From Flavobacterium sp. (GTDB lineage Bacteria; Bacteroidota; Bacteroidia; Flavobacteriales; Flavobacteriaceae), in contig JAUVAS010000008.1 of the NCBI GenBank assembly GCA_030591585.1, positions 1 to 49,872 of the forward strand: a DNA stretch of 49,872 bases, written 5' to 3'. The position numbers and the translations under genes were made by a program. This document shows, piece by piece, positions 1 through 9,120 of this stretch; position 1 is the first letter of the stretch, and each line of letters starts with the position of its first letter. Below the pieces are notes generated by a model, which saw only the letters and a list, made by a program, of their open reading frames with translations, had not been told where the DNA came from and did not search any database.

Positions 1-2256
1 ACTTACCTCTGGCCCTACTGGAGTAATCTCAACTCCACAATTATCAGTCACCGTTGGTGGCGTTGGTGTGTATAAATCAGACGCACATTCAACAACCTCT
101 CCTTCATTATCTGGCATAGTAAAGTCTTCAACCTCTACATTTATTAATTGAGTAACATCTATAAACCTTCCACAACCATCAGTTACTCTATAAGTTCTTG
201 TTATAATAGGTTCACAAGGATCATTGTTAGATTCATCTCCTTGGTGACTTACCGTAGGTAGACCACAATTATCTGCCTCATCTATAACTACTTCAATATC
301 TGGTGCAGGTATATCTGCAATACATTCTACTGTAATTGGATCAGGATCTGAAGCGGTTGGGTCTTCTTCATCTGTAAGTACTGTAAATGTACTAGAACAA
401 AATTCTTCTTGTTCACATTCATCAGTCACCGTTAAAGTTATTATTACACTACCACCATCACATGGATCAAATTGGGGTAATTCATAATTATTTATATCTA
501 TTACTTGTCCATTTTCAGTATATACTGCAGTTGGGTTTTCTCCTCCGCTGTATGAGAATCCTGCAAACCAAGCATCTAATGCTAAGTCTATCTCTTGCTG
601 AGTTGAACAGGCTTCAATAGTAGTACTATCTGGGCAATCTACAACTAATAGTTCTGGTTCGAATTGTCCAACTTCAAAAATATCTTCTGATGTACAACCA
701 TTAGGTCCAGTAATTCCTGGAGCAGTTACTATAACACCATAAATACCAGGTAAGGTAACCTCTAAGGTCACACTTACTTCTCCAACAATTATTGTTCCTC
801 CATTAGAAGGGTCTCCATTATACCATTGGTAGGTAACTCCTGGTGTTCCTGTTACAGCAGTAAGAGTTACTGGATCAGGAGTAAAACCACATTCTAAATC
901 TTCACCTGTAATTTCTACGGTTACTTCTTCTAAGTCTCCCAATGGGAAAGGTCCCGCTAAATCTTTTAATTCTGAAGTAAAGGAAGCGGAAGATCGTGTT
1001 TTAATAAGTACTCCTCCAAAAAGAGCTCCACAATCTCCTCCTCCTATGGTAGATTGATCTAATCCAATACCCGTTAAATTTAATCCAAACTCAACAAATG
1101 ATTCTTGAGCATAAACATCTGTTTGATTTGCTTGAGGGCCAAATACAGTACCAAAAGGTCCCGCTTGAACATCATCACCATTAATAGAAGCAAAAGCAAC
1201 AGTATCATTACCTGCACCACCTCCATTTAATTCTATCTCAGCATATCCCCAACCATTAGCACCATCACCAGATTCAAATATAGGTTGTCCATTACCACCA
1301 ATAGCAAATTTAAATTCAAAATTATTTCCAATTAATGCATTAGCAGCTACAATACTACCTCCAGGTAAATCACTTGGTTTTACCCAAGCATATATATGAC
1401 CAATAATATTGGTTCCACCATTTTCAAAATTTAACGATATAATTACATCGCCAAGTTTTGTTGTTTCCCAAGTTGGCCCTGCACCCATAAATTCCCATGC
1501 CGTATGACCTCCATCTGGACCAAGGCCTGTTAAGTCATTTGTTGAAGGATCATAAACCATATCAGATCGATACAATTCAAAATCCATATAAGCAGAACCA
1601 TCTGCAGATCTAGTTGATGCTCCAATAAACACCCATAGATCATCTTGTATATTAGGCCCTTCTCTTCGTAAATGTCCAAAAACATCAATAAGGTCATTTT
1701 TTTGAGGATTGGAACCTGTAATAATATTCCAAGTTGCCGGATTGTCTGCATTTTTATTAGACCCTCCTTTAAAAATAGAAAAATCTTTGTTATTTCCAGC
1801 CCAGTTAGGATCTCTTAAATAAACTGCATCTAGCCATAAGGAACCGTCAACATCAGAAAAAGCTGACATAGACATACCACTAAGGTATGGATTGTTTCCA
1901 GTAGGCCCAGGCCCAGTAACATCTATTACTCCACGAGCAGGAGTTCCTCCTGTCGATCCGTTTTCAAACCAATCATCGGAATTTGGATTAGCATTACTCG
2001 GTTGTAGTACACCAAACGTGTCATAGATATACTCGGTAATTCCAGCTTGTACATCTGCATCTGTCCCAAAATCTACTTGAGCAGTCCCCGATTCAACAAT
2101 AATTTGAGAAACCATTTGGTTTCCGAATAATAAAAAAAGCATAACAACAGTAAACTGTGTTGTGTTTTTAAATACCTTACTCAACAAACTTGAGTATAAA
2201 TTTAATTTTATAAAAACTTCATTTTTTACAAAATTAATTAAGTAATTTTTTAACAT
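1..2256 (-). CDS. Large secreted Ig/HYR-like repeat adhesin, N-terminal 752 residues (runs off window)
   Basis: The frame is open from an ATG at 2256 down to base 1 with no stop, so the C-terminus lies outside the window. The N-terminus has about 34 polar or basic residues, then a hydrophobic stretch (FTVVMLFLLF) and a likely cleavage region after residue 51, so a long signal peptide is probable. Residues of about 60-330 are rich in Gly, Asn and Asp with aromatic residues and look like a secreted beta-rich domain. An Ig/PKD-like part follows (YQWYNG near 380). From about 430 there are modules with paired cysteines and phrases such as VTDECEQEEFC and YRVTDGCGRF, typical of HYR-like repeats in flavobacterial surface proteins. 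Such proteins usually end in a T9SS sorting or gliding-associated domain, which cannot be seen here. A role in adhesion is inference. Confidence 0.8.
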   Translation of the reverse strand, partial: MLKNYLINFVKNEVFIKLNLYSSLLSKVFKNTTQFTVVMLFLLFGNQMVSQIIVESGTAQVDFGTDADVQAGITEYIYDTFGVLQPSNANPNSDDWFENGSTGGTPARGVIDVTGPGPTGNNPYLSGMSMSAFSDVDGSLWLDAVYLRDPNWAGNNKDFSIFKGGSNKNADNPATWNIITGSNPQKNDLIDVFGHLRREGPNIQDDLWVFIGASTRSADGSAYMDFELYRSDMVYDPSTNDLTGLGPDGGHTAWEFMGAGPTWETTKLGDVIISLNFENGGTNIIGHIYAWVKPSDLPGGSIVAANALIGNNFEFKFAIGGNGQPIFESGDGANGWGYAEIELNGGGAGNDTVAFASINGDDVQAGPFGTVFGPQANQTDVYAQESFVEFGLNLTGIGLDQSTIGGGDCGALFGGVLIKTRSSASFTSELKDLAGPFPLGDLEEVTVEITGEDLECGFTPDPVTLTAVTGTPGVTYQWYNGDPSNGGTIIVGEVSVTLEVTLPGIYGVIVTAPGITGPNGCTSEDIFEVGQFEPELLVVDCPDSTTIEACSTQQEIDLALDAWFAGFSYSGGENPTAVYTENGQVIDINNYELPQFDPCDGGSVIITLTVTDECEQEEFCSSTFTVLTDEEDPTASDPDPITVECIADIPAPDIEVVIDEADNCGLPTVSHQGDESNNDPCEPIITRTYRVTDGCGRFIDVTQLINVEVEDFTMPDNEGEVVECASDLYTPTPPTVTDNCGVEITPVGPEVS

Positions 2257-2405
2257 GATTCTAAAGTGTTAGTTAATAAATAATTTTTAACCTACTTTTT
2301 GGGGAAGCTTTATTTTATATACCTACTTGTGAAAAAAACACCTATAAATTGATAAAACATAAATCATAGATTATTTACAGCTCTTTTTTAATTTGAAGGA
2401 ATAAT

Positions 2406-2500
2406 CCTACATAGCTGATGCCCAAGAGCATAGCGAAGTTAAAATTTAATTTTAATTTAATTTTAACTTTTCGATATATAGCTTTTTTATCAGATGTAGG
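2406..2500. repeat. Nested imperfect inverted repeat in the 2257-2637 gap
   Basis: The 381-base gap between ferritin and the adhesin has no supportable gene. It holds a nested fold: 2406-2419 pairs with 2489-2500 (two-base bulge), and GTTAAAAT at 2438-2445 pairs with ATTTTAAC at 2460-2467. The segment 2425-2438 (AGAGCATAGCGAAG) is the exact reverse complement of 26817-26830, part of another intergenic repeat in this window. This is probably a decayed copy of a dispersed palindromic repeat. Confidence 0.6.
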
Positions 2501-2547
2501 GCTAATATTACGTCAATTTAGCAGTAAATTATTTGTAAAAAAGAGAA

Positions 2548-2587
2548 TTCTCTATAAAAATAAATAAGAATTTTTTTTTATAGAGAA
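2548..2587 (-). terminator. Perfect 13-bp AT-rich hairpin downstream of ferritin
   Basis: TTCTCTATAAAAA at 2548-2560 is perfectly complementary to 2575-2587, with a 14-base loop. It lies about 50 bases past the ferritin stop on the minus strand. It is AT-rich with only a modest T run behind it, so it may be a weak terminator or an mRNA-stabilising hairpin. Confidence 0.45.
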
Positions 2588-2637
2588 CGAACAAGGTGAT
2601 TTAAGATAGTATTATACTGCGCAATTAAATAAGTAAA

Positions 2638-3141
2638 TTACTCCGTAGTTGGAGCAATCATAGCTCTAACATCTTTATCAAAAAGGTAGAAACCACTTTT
2701 ATCATCACCAATTAAATTAATCTTATCCAAAATAGTTCTGGCAGTTGCTTCTTCTTCTATCTGTTCTGCCACATACCATTGTAAGAAATTGTGAGTTGCA
2801 AAATCTTTTTCATCAAAAGTAATGGATACTAAATCGTTGATAGATTCTGAAACAAATATTTCATGCTTCAATACTTCTTCAAACATTACTTTAGGAGATT
2901 TAAAATCTGATGGAGGTTTGTTCAATTCAGAAATATCTGCCTTACCACCTCGCTCTATCAAATATTTTAGTAATCGAAGCATGTGTTCACGTTCTTCATC
3001 TGCTTGTGCAAACATAAACTCAGCTACACCTTCAAACCCTTTTGATTCTGCCCAACATGCCATTGACAAATATATTTGAGAGGATTCTGCTTCAATTCTA
3101 ATTTGCTTGTTTAATGCTTTTTCAATTTTTTCAGATAACAT
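2638..3141 (-). CDS. ftnA: Bacterial non-haem ferritin
   Basis: A 167-residue four-helix protein that oxidises Fe(II) and stores it as a mineral inside a 24-subunit cytoplasmic shell. The dinuclear ferroxidase ligands are all present at E. coli FtnA numbering: Glu17, Glu50, His53 (in EEREHM), Glu94 and Gln127/Glu130 (in EQIEEE). Glu49, Glu126 and Glu129 of the third iron site are also present. Length matches the family. The gene stands alone between a secreted esterase and an adhesin, with its own promoter. It is non-haem ferritin rather than bacterioferritin, because the haem-ligand Met52 is replaced by Glu. No Fur-like operator is evident. Confidence 0.95.
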   Translation of the reverse strand: MLSEKIEKALNKQIRIEAESSQIYLSMACWAESKGFEGVAEFMFAQADEEREHMLRLLKYLIERGGKADISELNKPPSDFKSPKVMFEEVLKHEIFVSESINDLVSITFDEKDFATHNFLQWYVAEQIEEEATARTILDKINLIGDDKSGFYLFDKDVRAMIAPTTE

Positions 3142-3164
3142 GACAATTGCTTTTTTATGAACTA

Positions 3165-3195
3165 CAAAAATACACTATTTAATTTTCAGGACAAA
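3165..3195 (-). promoter_or_regulatory. Bacteroidota-type promoter of the ferritin gene
   Basis: On the minus strand, TTTG (3192-3195) is followed after 19 bases by TATTTTTG (3165-3172). This fits the -33/-7 consensus of the primary sigma factor in Bacteroidota. The ATG at 3141 lies 23 bases beyond the -7 element. Confidence 0.65.
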
Positions 3196-3230
3196 GTAAC
3201 AAAACGATTCTAAATCCAGAATACTTTCCT

Positions 3231-4829
3231 TTACTGAACCACAATTTTTACAGTATAAGAGGTTTCAGAGTCTATAATATTCAAAATATAAATTCCTTTT
3301 TTTAATTGGTGAGAAATAGAAATTTCATCTGTTGGATTCTGAAGTGTTTTTTTTAAAAGTTGTTGACCTGAAGTATTAAAAATAGAAACTTGAACATTTT
3401 GATAAATTAATGAATTATTCAGTTTCAACTTAATATTTTCAGAAACTGGGTTCTTCTCTAAGATATATTTTTTAGTAAAACCATGGTCATTAATCCCTAA
3501 TGGTTCTTCTCTAATTTCAGCAAGTGCAAATGCTGCGTTTTGCTGAGTTAAGGTTACATGAATTTCGTTTTCAGCAGGAATATATGTATTCACAAATGGT
3601 GAATTATGAATTCCTCCAATGTCTGGACTTGCATACCAGTCACTTTCATTATCTATTGCCAAAGCACTTATTGTTGGTATAAACGAATACTCATCTTGTT
3701 CTAAAGCAGCTAATATTGCAATAATTATAGGGTTTCCATTTGGATCAAGAGAGCCACTAATAGTGCTCTGCCCTCCTGGAGAACTATCTAAACCGGCACT
3801 AACTGAAAATGACTCTGCATCTGCACTAAAGGAAGTAAAAGGAATTCCTGCTAAAAAAGCTTCAAAATCGGTTACATTATTTGTTTGTCCAGCATCGGGT
3901 GTAAAGTGTAGCGTAATATCTGCCGTTATAGAAGCTCCTAAATCTAATGTGGTATCTATAACTAACATACCTGGGGTTCCTGTTGTAATAGATTGTCCGC
4001 TACCATTTATCATACTAACATTTCTTACTTGCTGCGGAAATCCTAAATTATCTAGCTCGGTTTGAAAAGCATCTCTAAAATTAGGTGCGCCAATGGGTAA
4101 TAATAACGAGGGATCTTGTTCAAAATCTGAGCCTGTCAATAAATGTCCTAAATAATGATCTATTATCATTTCTTTTGCAGCAGGGCTATTAAGGAGTAAA
4201 TCAACAACAAGTTGTGCATCTGGGTCTTCTAGTACTTTTGCAAAATAATTTAATAAATATTGAAAACTTACAGGAATATTAGCTCCTAAATGTGGAGAGT
4301 CAAATGAGATATACAAACGTGTTTCATGAGGCATACTATTTTGTTCCATATAAGATAAGGTATACCTAGCAATTAAGCCTCCCATACTTGGACCTATAAT
4401 AACTAACTCTTCACTACCTACCTTTTGTGTATTTATAAGGTTTATTAGCTCTAATAACACCATTGCGTTACGTTGAATATAATCTGCACCTCCATCTATA
4501 TTAGCTCCTCCTGTTGAATATTGAGGAAAGTTTAAGCCTATTGGATCAAACCCTTCATCCCTTAAAATATCGGCCATATTGTTACCATTAAAGTTAAACG
4601 AGTTGTACATATCTGCAATGCTTCTCGTATCTCCTGGATCAAAACCATCTATAAAAATAATTGGTTTGTCTAGAACGCCATCTATATTGTCTAAAAATAT
4701 TTGGTACTCTCCTTGTCCAAAATAAGCTTGAGTTTCTTCATACCCTTGGTAACCAATAGTTGCTGTAATTGTTTGTGAAAAAGTTTGAAAACCAATCAAT
4801 ACAATAATAAGAAAGTAGATATTTTTCAT
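3231..4829 (-). CDS. Secreted alpha/beta-hydrolase (esterase/lipase-like) with T9SS sorting domain
   Basis: A 532-residue protein with signal peptide (MKNIYFLIIVLIGFQTFSQ). The catalytic-type elbow GPSMGG places the nucleophile at about Ser148. It follows the strand LVIIG and precedes LIARYTLSY, a pattern of PGAP1/lipase-like alpha/beta hydrolases. FIDGFDPGD near 60 resembles an oxyanion-region loop. The last 80 residues (KNPVSENIKLKL, VSIFNTSGQQL, LKKGIYILNI, YTVKIVVQ) form a type A T9SS sorting domain, so the enzyme should reach the cell surface or medium. It lies 34 bases after the serine hydrolase gene and may share its transcript. Substrate is unknown. Confidence 0.8.
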   Translation of the reverse strand: MKNIYFLIIVLIGFQTFSQTITATIGYQGYEETQAYFGQGEYQIFLDNIDGVLDKPIIFIDGFDPGDTRSIADMYNSFNFNGNNMADILRDEGFDPIGLNFPQYSTGGANIDGGADYIQRNAMVLLELINLINTQKVGSEELVIIGPSMGGLIARYTLSYMEQNSMPHETRLYISFDSPHLGANIPVSFQYLLNYFAKVLEDPDAQLVVDLLLNSPAAKEMIIDHYLGHLLTGSDFEQDPSLLLPIGAPNFRDAFQTELDNLGFPQQVRNVSMINGSGQSITTGTPGMLVIDTTLDLGASITADITLHFTPDAGQTNNVTDFEAFLAGIPFTSFSADAESFSVSAGLDSSPGGQSTISGSLDPNGNPIIIAILAALEQDEYSFIPTISALAIDNESDWYASPDIGGIHNSPFVNTYIPAENEIHVTLTQQNAAFALAEIREEPLGINDHGFTKKYILEKNPVSENIKLKLNNSLIYQNVQVSIFNTSGQQLLKKTLQNPTDEISISHQLKKGIYILNIIDSETSYTVKIVVQ

Positions 4830-4863
4830 AGTTTAATTTTTTCCGAAGATACTATTATTTCAA

Positions 4864-6210
4864 TTATTCAAGACTCTCAATAATATCACTTAAAAAGGCA
4901 TTCACATTAAACTCTGGGTTCTCTTTTAATCCTGTTCTTACAACAACCAAATCTTTTGATGGTATAATAAATACATATTGCCCTTGAAAGCCATTACACG
5001 AATACATATCTTTAGGAACATCTGGAAATTTCCCTTCTTTATTCATCCAAAAATGTCCTCCATATACTCCATTTGATCCATTGGTAGCTTCTTTTGTAAA
5101 ATCAATCCAAGAAGTATCAATTAGTTGTTCACCATTCCAGTTTCCATCGTGTAGATACAGTAATCCAAATTTTGCCCAATCTCTTGTTGTTGCCCAACCG
5201 TAAGAGCTTCCAACATAATTTCCAGAGTAATCGGTTTCAATAATCATAGAATGCATTCCTATTTTATCGATTAAGTCTGAATACCAAAAATCTAAATATT
5301 CCTGATGTGATTTAAATTGATTTCGTATATATCTACTCAACAAATTAGTGGTACCACTCGAGTAATTCCAAGTATTATTTGGTTCGCCTACAAAAGATTT
5401 CTCCAATTGTAAAGTAGTCATATCTGGATCAATAAATAACATCTTGGTCGCATCGCAAATTTTAGTATAGTCTTCTTCCCACTCTAAGCCACTATTCATA
5501 TTCAGAAGATTTTTAAGTGTTATGTTTTTACGGTCATCATTTTTCCATTCATCAAATAAATTTACTTGCTCCAATTCGACCATTCCTTGTTTTTCCATCA
5601 CCCCAAGCACAGCACTAGTCACACTTTTGGTCATAGACCAACCCAATAACAAAGATTTTTCATCAAAACCATCTGCATACTGTTCCGCTATTATTTGATC
5701 TTTATAAATAACCAAAACAGATCGTGTTTTCATAACAACAAAATCTGAATCCACAAAGGCATCATTCACAGAAGCCTTTAACTTCTTATAATCAATATTT
5801 GAATACACTGTATCTTTTTGAGGTAAATTCCCGTAAGGGTAAGCAAGATTTGCAGGTGTTTTTTGTCTATTTGGAGTACTATACGTTTCTTGTTTAATTA
5901 CAGCATTATTTGGTACAACAACTACTCCCACTCCTTCTCTATAAATAGCCTTTCTAGTTTTTATACCTAGAGAAGTAGATGAAACAGATTTTTTTCTTTC
6001 ATCTACCTTATTACTTGCTAAATTCATGGAAGGTATATTATTGTCTTCCTTTTCTGTAAATTCCTGTGATCGCCCTGCAATAAACAAATGAGAGGCAACA
6101 CTTTTAGATGAAAATCCGCTTAAAATATCTAACTTTGGATAGGTTGTGTAAGTATAGTATGCCCCTACAATAAATAATAATAGTGCAAAATATTTAATTA
6201 ATCTTTTCAT
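4864..6210 (-). CDS. Serine hydrolase, class C beta-lactamase/6-aminohexanoate hydrolase-like
   Basis: A 448-residue protein with an N-terminal membrane segment (about 7-24), then a roughly 100-residue linker, then a beta-lactamase-fold domain. The SxxK motif is SMTK (Ser192, Lys195) and the Tyr motif is YSS at 283-285. GFQGQYVFI near the C-terminus sits where the third motif of this fold occurs. This pattern is that of the penicillin-binding/esterase family containing 6-aminohexanoate-dimer hydrolases. True beta-lactamase activity cannot be claimed. It is six bases downstream of nhaA and co-directional. The acyl substrate is unknown and the location is probably periplasmic, anchored by the N-terminus. 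Confidence 0.8.
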   Translation of the reverse strand: MKRLIKYFALLLFIVGAYYTYTTYPKLDILSGFSSKSVASHLFIAGRSQEFTEKEDNNIPSMNLASNKVDERKKSVSSTSLGIKTRKAIYREGVGVVVVPNNAVIKQETYSTPNRQKTPANLAYPYGNLPQKDTVYSNIDYKKLKASVNDAFVDSDFVVMKTRSVLVIYKDQIIAEQYADGFDEKSLLLGWSMTKSVTSAVLGVMEKQGMVELEQVNLFDEWKNDDRKNITLKNLLNMNSGLEWEEDYTKICDATKMLFIDPDMTTLQLEKSFVGEPNNTWNYSSGTTNLLSRYIRNQFKSHQEYLDFWYSDLIDKIGMHSMIIETDYSGNYVGSSYGWATTRDWAKFGLLYLHDGNWNGEQLIDTSWIDFTKEATNGSNGVYGGHFWMNKEGKFPDVPKDMYSCNGFQGQYVFIIPSKDLVVVRTGLKENPEFNVNAFLSDIIESLE

Positions 6211-6216
6211 TTATAT

Positions 6217-7515
6217 TTAGTTTTCTTGTTTTGAACCGCTACTCAACCAGACCATTCCTATAGCTGCTGAAATAAATGAAGCCGCCATAATCCCCACTTT
6301 TGCAATTTGTTTATGTTCTTCAGATTTAAATGCCAATTCTGAAATAAATATTGACATCGTGAAGCCTATTCCTGCTAGAAATGCAACACCATAAATTTGT
6401 TTCCAGGTGACTCCTTCCGGAAGCACAGCTATTTTCATTTTAACAACCAATCTAGATAATAAGGATATTCCAATAAATTTACCCAGTATAAGACCTCCTA
6501 TAATTCCTAGAGAAATTGGATGCAATAACATTTCAACTACAGAGCCTTCTACATGAACTCCTGCGTTACTCAATGCAAATATTGGTAAAATAAAATACGC
6601 TGAAAAAGGGTGTAAGGCATGTTCTAATTTTTGCAAGGGTGTGTTAGCATCATCGTTTAGTTTTTCAATTTTAGAAATTAAATGTGCTTGATCGTTAGAA
6701 AGTAATGAGGCTTCTATCGTTGTTATATCTTTAAAATTATTTATTTTTTTTAGAAGTCTCGAAATATATTCACTCTCTTTAATTTTTGTTTTTGCTGGAA
6801 TGGTTAGTGCAATCAAAACTCCAGCAATAGTCGCATGAACCCCTGAAAATATAAATGCCATCCAAACACCTGTCAAGCCTATTATACCATAAAAACTGGT
6901 TCTTCGCACACCAGCCAAATTTGCGGCTATAAGAATTCCAATAAAAAATGCTGCAGACAAAAGCTCACTATAGTTTATTGCTTCTGTGTAAAATATTGCA
7001 ATTACTATTACCGCTCCTAAATCATCCGCAATTGCTAAAGCTGTTAAAAATATTTTAAGATTTAACGGAACTCTTTTTCCTAATAAAGCCAACAAACCCA
7101 ATGCGAATGCAATATCTGTTGCCATCGGGATTCCCCATCCATCACTTACTTCTGGGTAATTAATCGTTATAATCGCATACATTAATGCGGGAAATACCAT
7201 TCCTCCAACCGCAGCAGCAATAGGCAACGATGCTTTTTTCATAGAAGATAATTCACCTCCCATTATTTCTCTTTTTATTTCAAGTCCAATGGTAAAGAAA
7301 AACAACGCCATTAAGCCGTCATTGATCCAATGATGTAATGAAAGGTCAGACATATTAATATCTCCCCAAACAAACCCTACTTTAAATTCGTGCCAGATAT
7401 AATGGTACGATTCGTAATATGCAGAATTCGCCCATACCAAAGCAATAATGGTTGCAAATATTAGAATGATTCCACCATACGCTTCTTCGTTTATAAAATT
7501 TTTAATTTTCATCAT
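6217..7515 (-). CDS. nhaA: Na+/H+ antiporter NhaA
   Basis: A 432-residue inner-membrane antiporter exporting Na+ in exchange for H+. Family hallmarks are HHWINDGLMALFFFTIGLE near 61-79, MATDIAFALG (Asp134) and IADDLGAV with the ion-binding Asp164-Asp165, matching D133/D163/D164 of the E. coli protein. About twelve membrane segments are visible, with a longer cytoplasmic linker at about 240-290. The start could be either of two adjacent ATGs. It sits in a run of co-directional genes with a DUF1538 pair upstream, which may also be cation/proton antiporters. This context suggests a marine salt and pH homeostasis block. Confidence 0.95.
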   Translation of the reverse strand: MMKIKNFINEEAYGGIILIFATIIALVWANSAYYESYHYIWHEFKVGFVWGDINMSDLSLHHWINDGLMALFFFTIGLEIKREIMGGELSSMKKASLPIAAAVGGMVFPALMYAIITINYPEVSDGWGIPMATDIAFALGLLALLGKRVPLNLKIFLTALAIADDLGAVIVIAIFYTEAINYSELLSAAFFIGILIAANLAGVRRTSFYGIIGLTGVWMAFIFSGVHATIAGVLIALTIPAKTKIKESEYISRLLKKINNFKDITTIEASLLSNDQAHLISKIEKLNDDANTPLQKLEHALHPFSAYFILPIFALSNAGVHVEGSVVEMLLHPISLGIIGGLILGKFIGISLLSRLVVKMKIAVLPEGVTWKQIYGVAFLAGIGFTMSIFISELAFKSEEHKQIAKVGIMAASFISAAIGMVWLSSGSKQEN

Positions 7516-7535
7516 AACATTACATTTTATTTATT

Positions 7536-8177
7536 TTACACCTCTTTTCCATCCATTAATTTCTGAAAGAATTCTAAGTGTTTTGCAATATGAAATCCAT
7601 CGGCCAAAGCGTGATGCACATAGATTGCCACATTCATTTTTTTCTTATCTCCTTGCTGAAACATTTTTCCAAATGTAATCTTTGGAGCGCTATCTTCCTC
7701 TTTAAAATTTCGAGCATGGGTTAATCCTGAAAAGGTGTTCCACGGAATGGAGGAATAATGTACTACATTTTTTTTTGAAGCATTCTCATTTAATCGCAAT
7801 CCTACAGAATTTCTCACACCTTCAATTTCTAATTTTAAAGAAGAATTAAATTTATCAAATTCCTTATTAAATGTCACCGAGGTAAACCCAAACGTTTCAT
7901 CTTCTCTTCCTATCGTAGTGGAAGCGTGCACCTCATCGTAAATAAGCACTTCATTGCCTTCAATTCTATAACGAAGTTCTTCAACTAAATTCACTGCCAA
8001 TAATGACTTGTGAAGATAATAGGCAAAAAATGATTGTTTCTTTTCTTTTGAAATCTGATAGGCTTTCGTACAGTCAATTTCAGTTACAATCCCAAAAAAA
8101 GGCTCATCGTATTTTCTGAAAAAATCGAAATGCTCTTTGCGTTTCCATGTAAATTGATCAAGAATATTTTTTGTCAT
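7536..8177 (-). CDS. Chloramphenicol acetyltransferase (CatA-type) family protein
   Basis: A 213-residue protein, the usual length of type A chloramphenicol acetyltransferases. The signature HHALADG gives the catalytic His189 and structural Asp193 (HxxxDG). Other family landmarks are SFFAYYLHKSLLAVN near 49, a FGFTSVTF strand and YSSIPWNTF near 141. The family transfers acetyl from acetyl-CoA to the antibiotic and works as a cytoplasmic trimer. Chromosomal relatives in flavobacteria may confer resistance or act on another hydroxylated substrate; sequence alone does not decide. It lies 20 bases upstream of nhaA and 76 bases after the CBS gene. No mobile-element signs flank it. Confidence 0.85.
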   Translation of the reverse strand: MTKNILDQFTWKRKEHFDFFRKYDEPFFGIVTEIDCTKAYQISKEKKQSFFAYYLHKSLLAVNLVEELRYRIEGNEVLIYDEVHASTTIGREDETFGFTSVTFNKEFDKFNSSLKLEIEGVRNSVGLRLNENASKKNVVHYSSIPWNTFSGLTHARNFKEEDSAPKITFGKMFQQGDKKKMNVAIYVHHALADGFHIAKHLEFFQKLMDGKEV

Positions 8178-8253
8178 TTTTTGAATTAAAAACTATTAAT
8201 AGTAAATTTTCACAACAATTTAATTTACATAATAAAACGGAAGATTTTCATAA

Positions 8254-8661
8254 TTAACAATTAAAGATATTCTTTTCCAAAATCAAATTAGATAAAGAGA
8301 TCATTCCTATATAATCCCCATTTTCTTCAACAGGAGCCATTCTAACTCCTATATTTATCAATAAGCTAGCTACATATCTTGAGTCCATATCAGCAGGTAC
8401 ACTAATCACTGGTTTTGTCATTATTTCAAAAACATTTACCTCCTCAAATGTTTTATCTTGTATAATTACACCTTTGATAAAGTCATGAACATTAACTATT
8501 CCATAAGCATCCTGTGAGTTACGTTTTTTAATTATTAGAGATTCAACTTTTTCTTTTCTCATTAATTCTACAGCCTCTTTTGCAGTAGCCATTCCATCAA
8601 TCAGAATTATTTTTTTATTCATTACATCTTTTGCACTTCGAAAACTTGCTTTATCATACAT
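8254..8661 (-). CDS. CBS-domain pair protein
   Basis: A 135-residue protein made almost wholly of two CBS motifs. The first half has MATAKEAVELMRKEKVESLIIK followed by GIVNVHDFIKGV. The second has VPADMDSRYVASLLINIGV followed by GMISLSNLILE. Such standalone pairs bind adenine nucleotides and regulate channels, transporters or enzymes. It follows the PII-like gene and the two DUF1538 genes on the same strand, with a 100-base gap. Regulation of that membrane pair by nucleotide binding is a reasonable inference, not shown. Confidence 0.85.
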   Translation of the reverse strand: MYDKASFRSAKDVMNKKIILIDGMATAKEAVELMRKEKVESLIIKKRNSQDAYGIVNVHDFIKGVIIQDKTFEEVNVFEIMTKPVISVPADMDSRYVASLLINIGVRMAPVEENGDYIGMISLSNLILEKNIFNC

Positions 8662-8761
8662 ATTTTTACAATTATATTTTTCTAAACTAGTTATAATAGG
8701 ATTATAATTCTTGTAAATTTCTTTTTTTTACTTCAAAGAAACTCAACAACAGCAACATTGG

Positions 8762-9109
8762 TTAAAAATAATCGTCGCGTGCTTGATCTTTAAATTTTTT
8801 CATTTGACTTTCTAAACCAGCAATATGTTCGACTGGCATTACAAAAGCAATACCTGTACCTGGCTTATTAAATTCACCTGCTTTTTTAATTATTTCCATA
8901 AATTTTTCTACAACATGTTCTTCAACTAGAAATAAAATAATTTCTGTCTGAGCTTCAATTGTTAGTCCAAAAAATGATTTAGCTTCATGTATTCCAGTCC
9001 CTCTAGCAGGGATTATTGTAGCTCCTGTGGCTCCAGCTTCTTTCATAGCATCAACAACTTTATCACTAATGTTAGGTTTTACAAATGCTAAAATTAATTT
9101 AAATCGCAT
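8762..9109 (-). CDS. PII-like signalling protein linked to DUF1538 genes
   Basis: A 115-residue protein with the ferredoxin-like fold pattern of PII proteins: strand FKLILAFVKP, helix ISDKVVDAMKEAG, strand ATGATIIPARG, then TEIILFLVEEHVVEKFMEIIKKAGEF and a final GTGIAFVMPVEHI. Compared with GlnB the T-loop is about five residues shorter and lacks the uridylylated Tyr51 and the RGAEY segment. It is therefore a PII-like protein, not a classical nitrogen regulator, and no glnD or amtB is adjacent. It lies 11 bases after the second DUF1538 gene, so it is almost certainly co-transcribed. It probably binds a nucleotide or other small ligand to control the membrane pair. Confidence 0.75.
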   Translation of the reverse strand: MRFKLILAFVKPNISDKVVDAMKEAGATGATIIPARGTGIHEAKSFFGLTIEAQTEIILFLVEEHVVEKFMEIIKKAGEFNKPGTGIAFVMPVEHIAGLESQMKKFKDQARDDYF

Positions 9110-9120
9110 AATTATTGTTT

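Noticed and set aside
1530-1751. Minus-strand frame of 73 residues
   Set aside because: Out-of-frame shadow of the large adhesin, which is open through this region.
3619-4065. Plus-strand frame of 148 residues
   Set aside because: It lies entirely inside the T9SS esterase gene and shows no family motif.
4864-6210. True beta-lactamase resistance gene
   Set aside because: SMTK and YSS motifs define only the broad serine hydrolase fold; the protein has a long N-terminal anchor and resembles 6-aminohexanoate hydrolase-type members.
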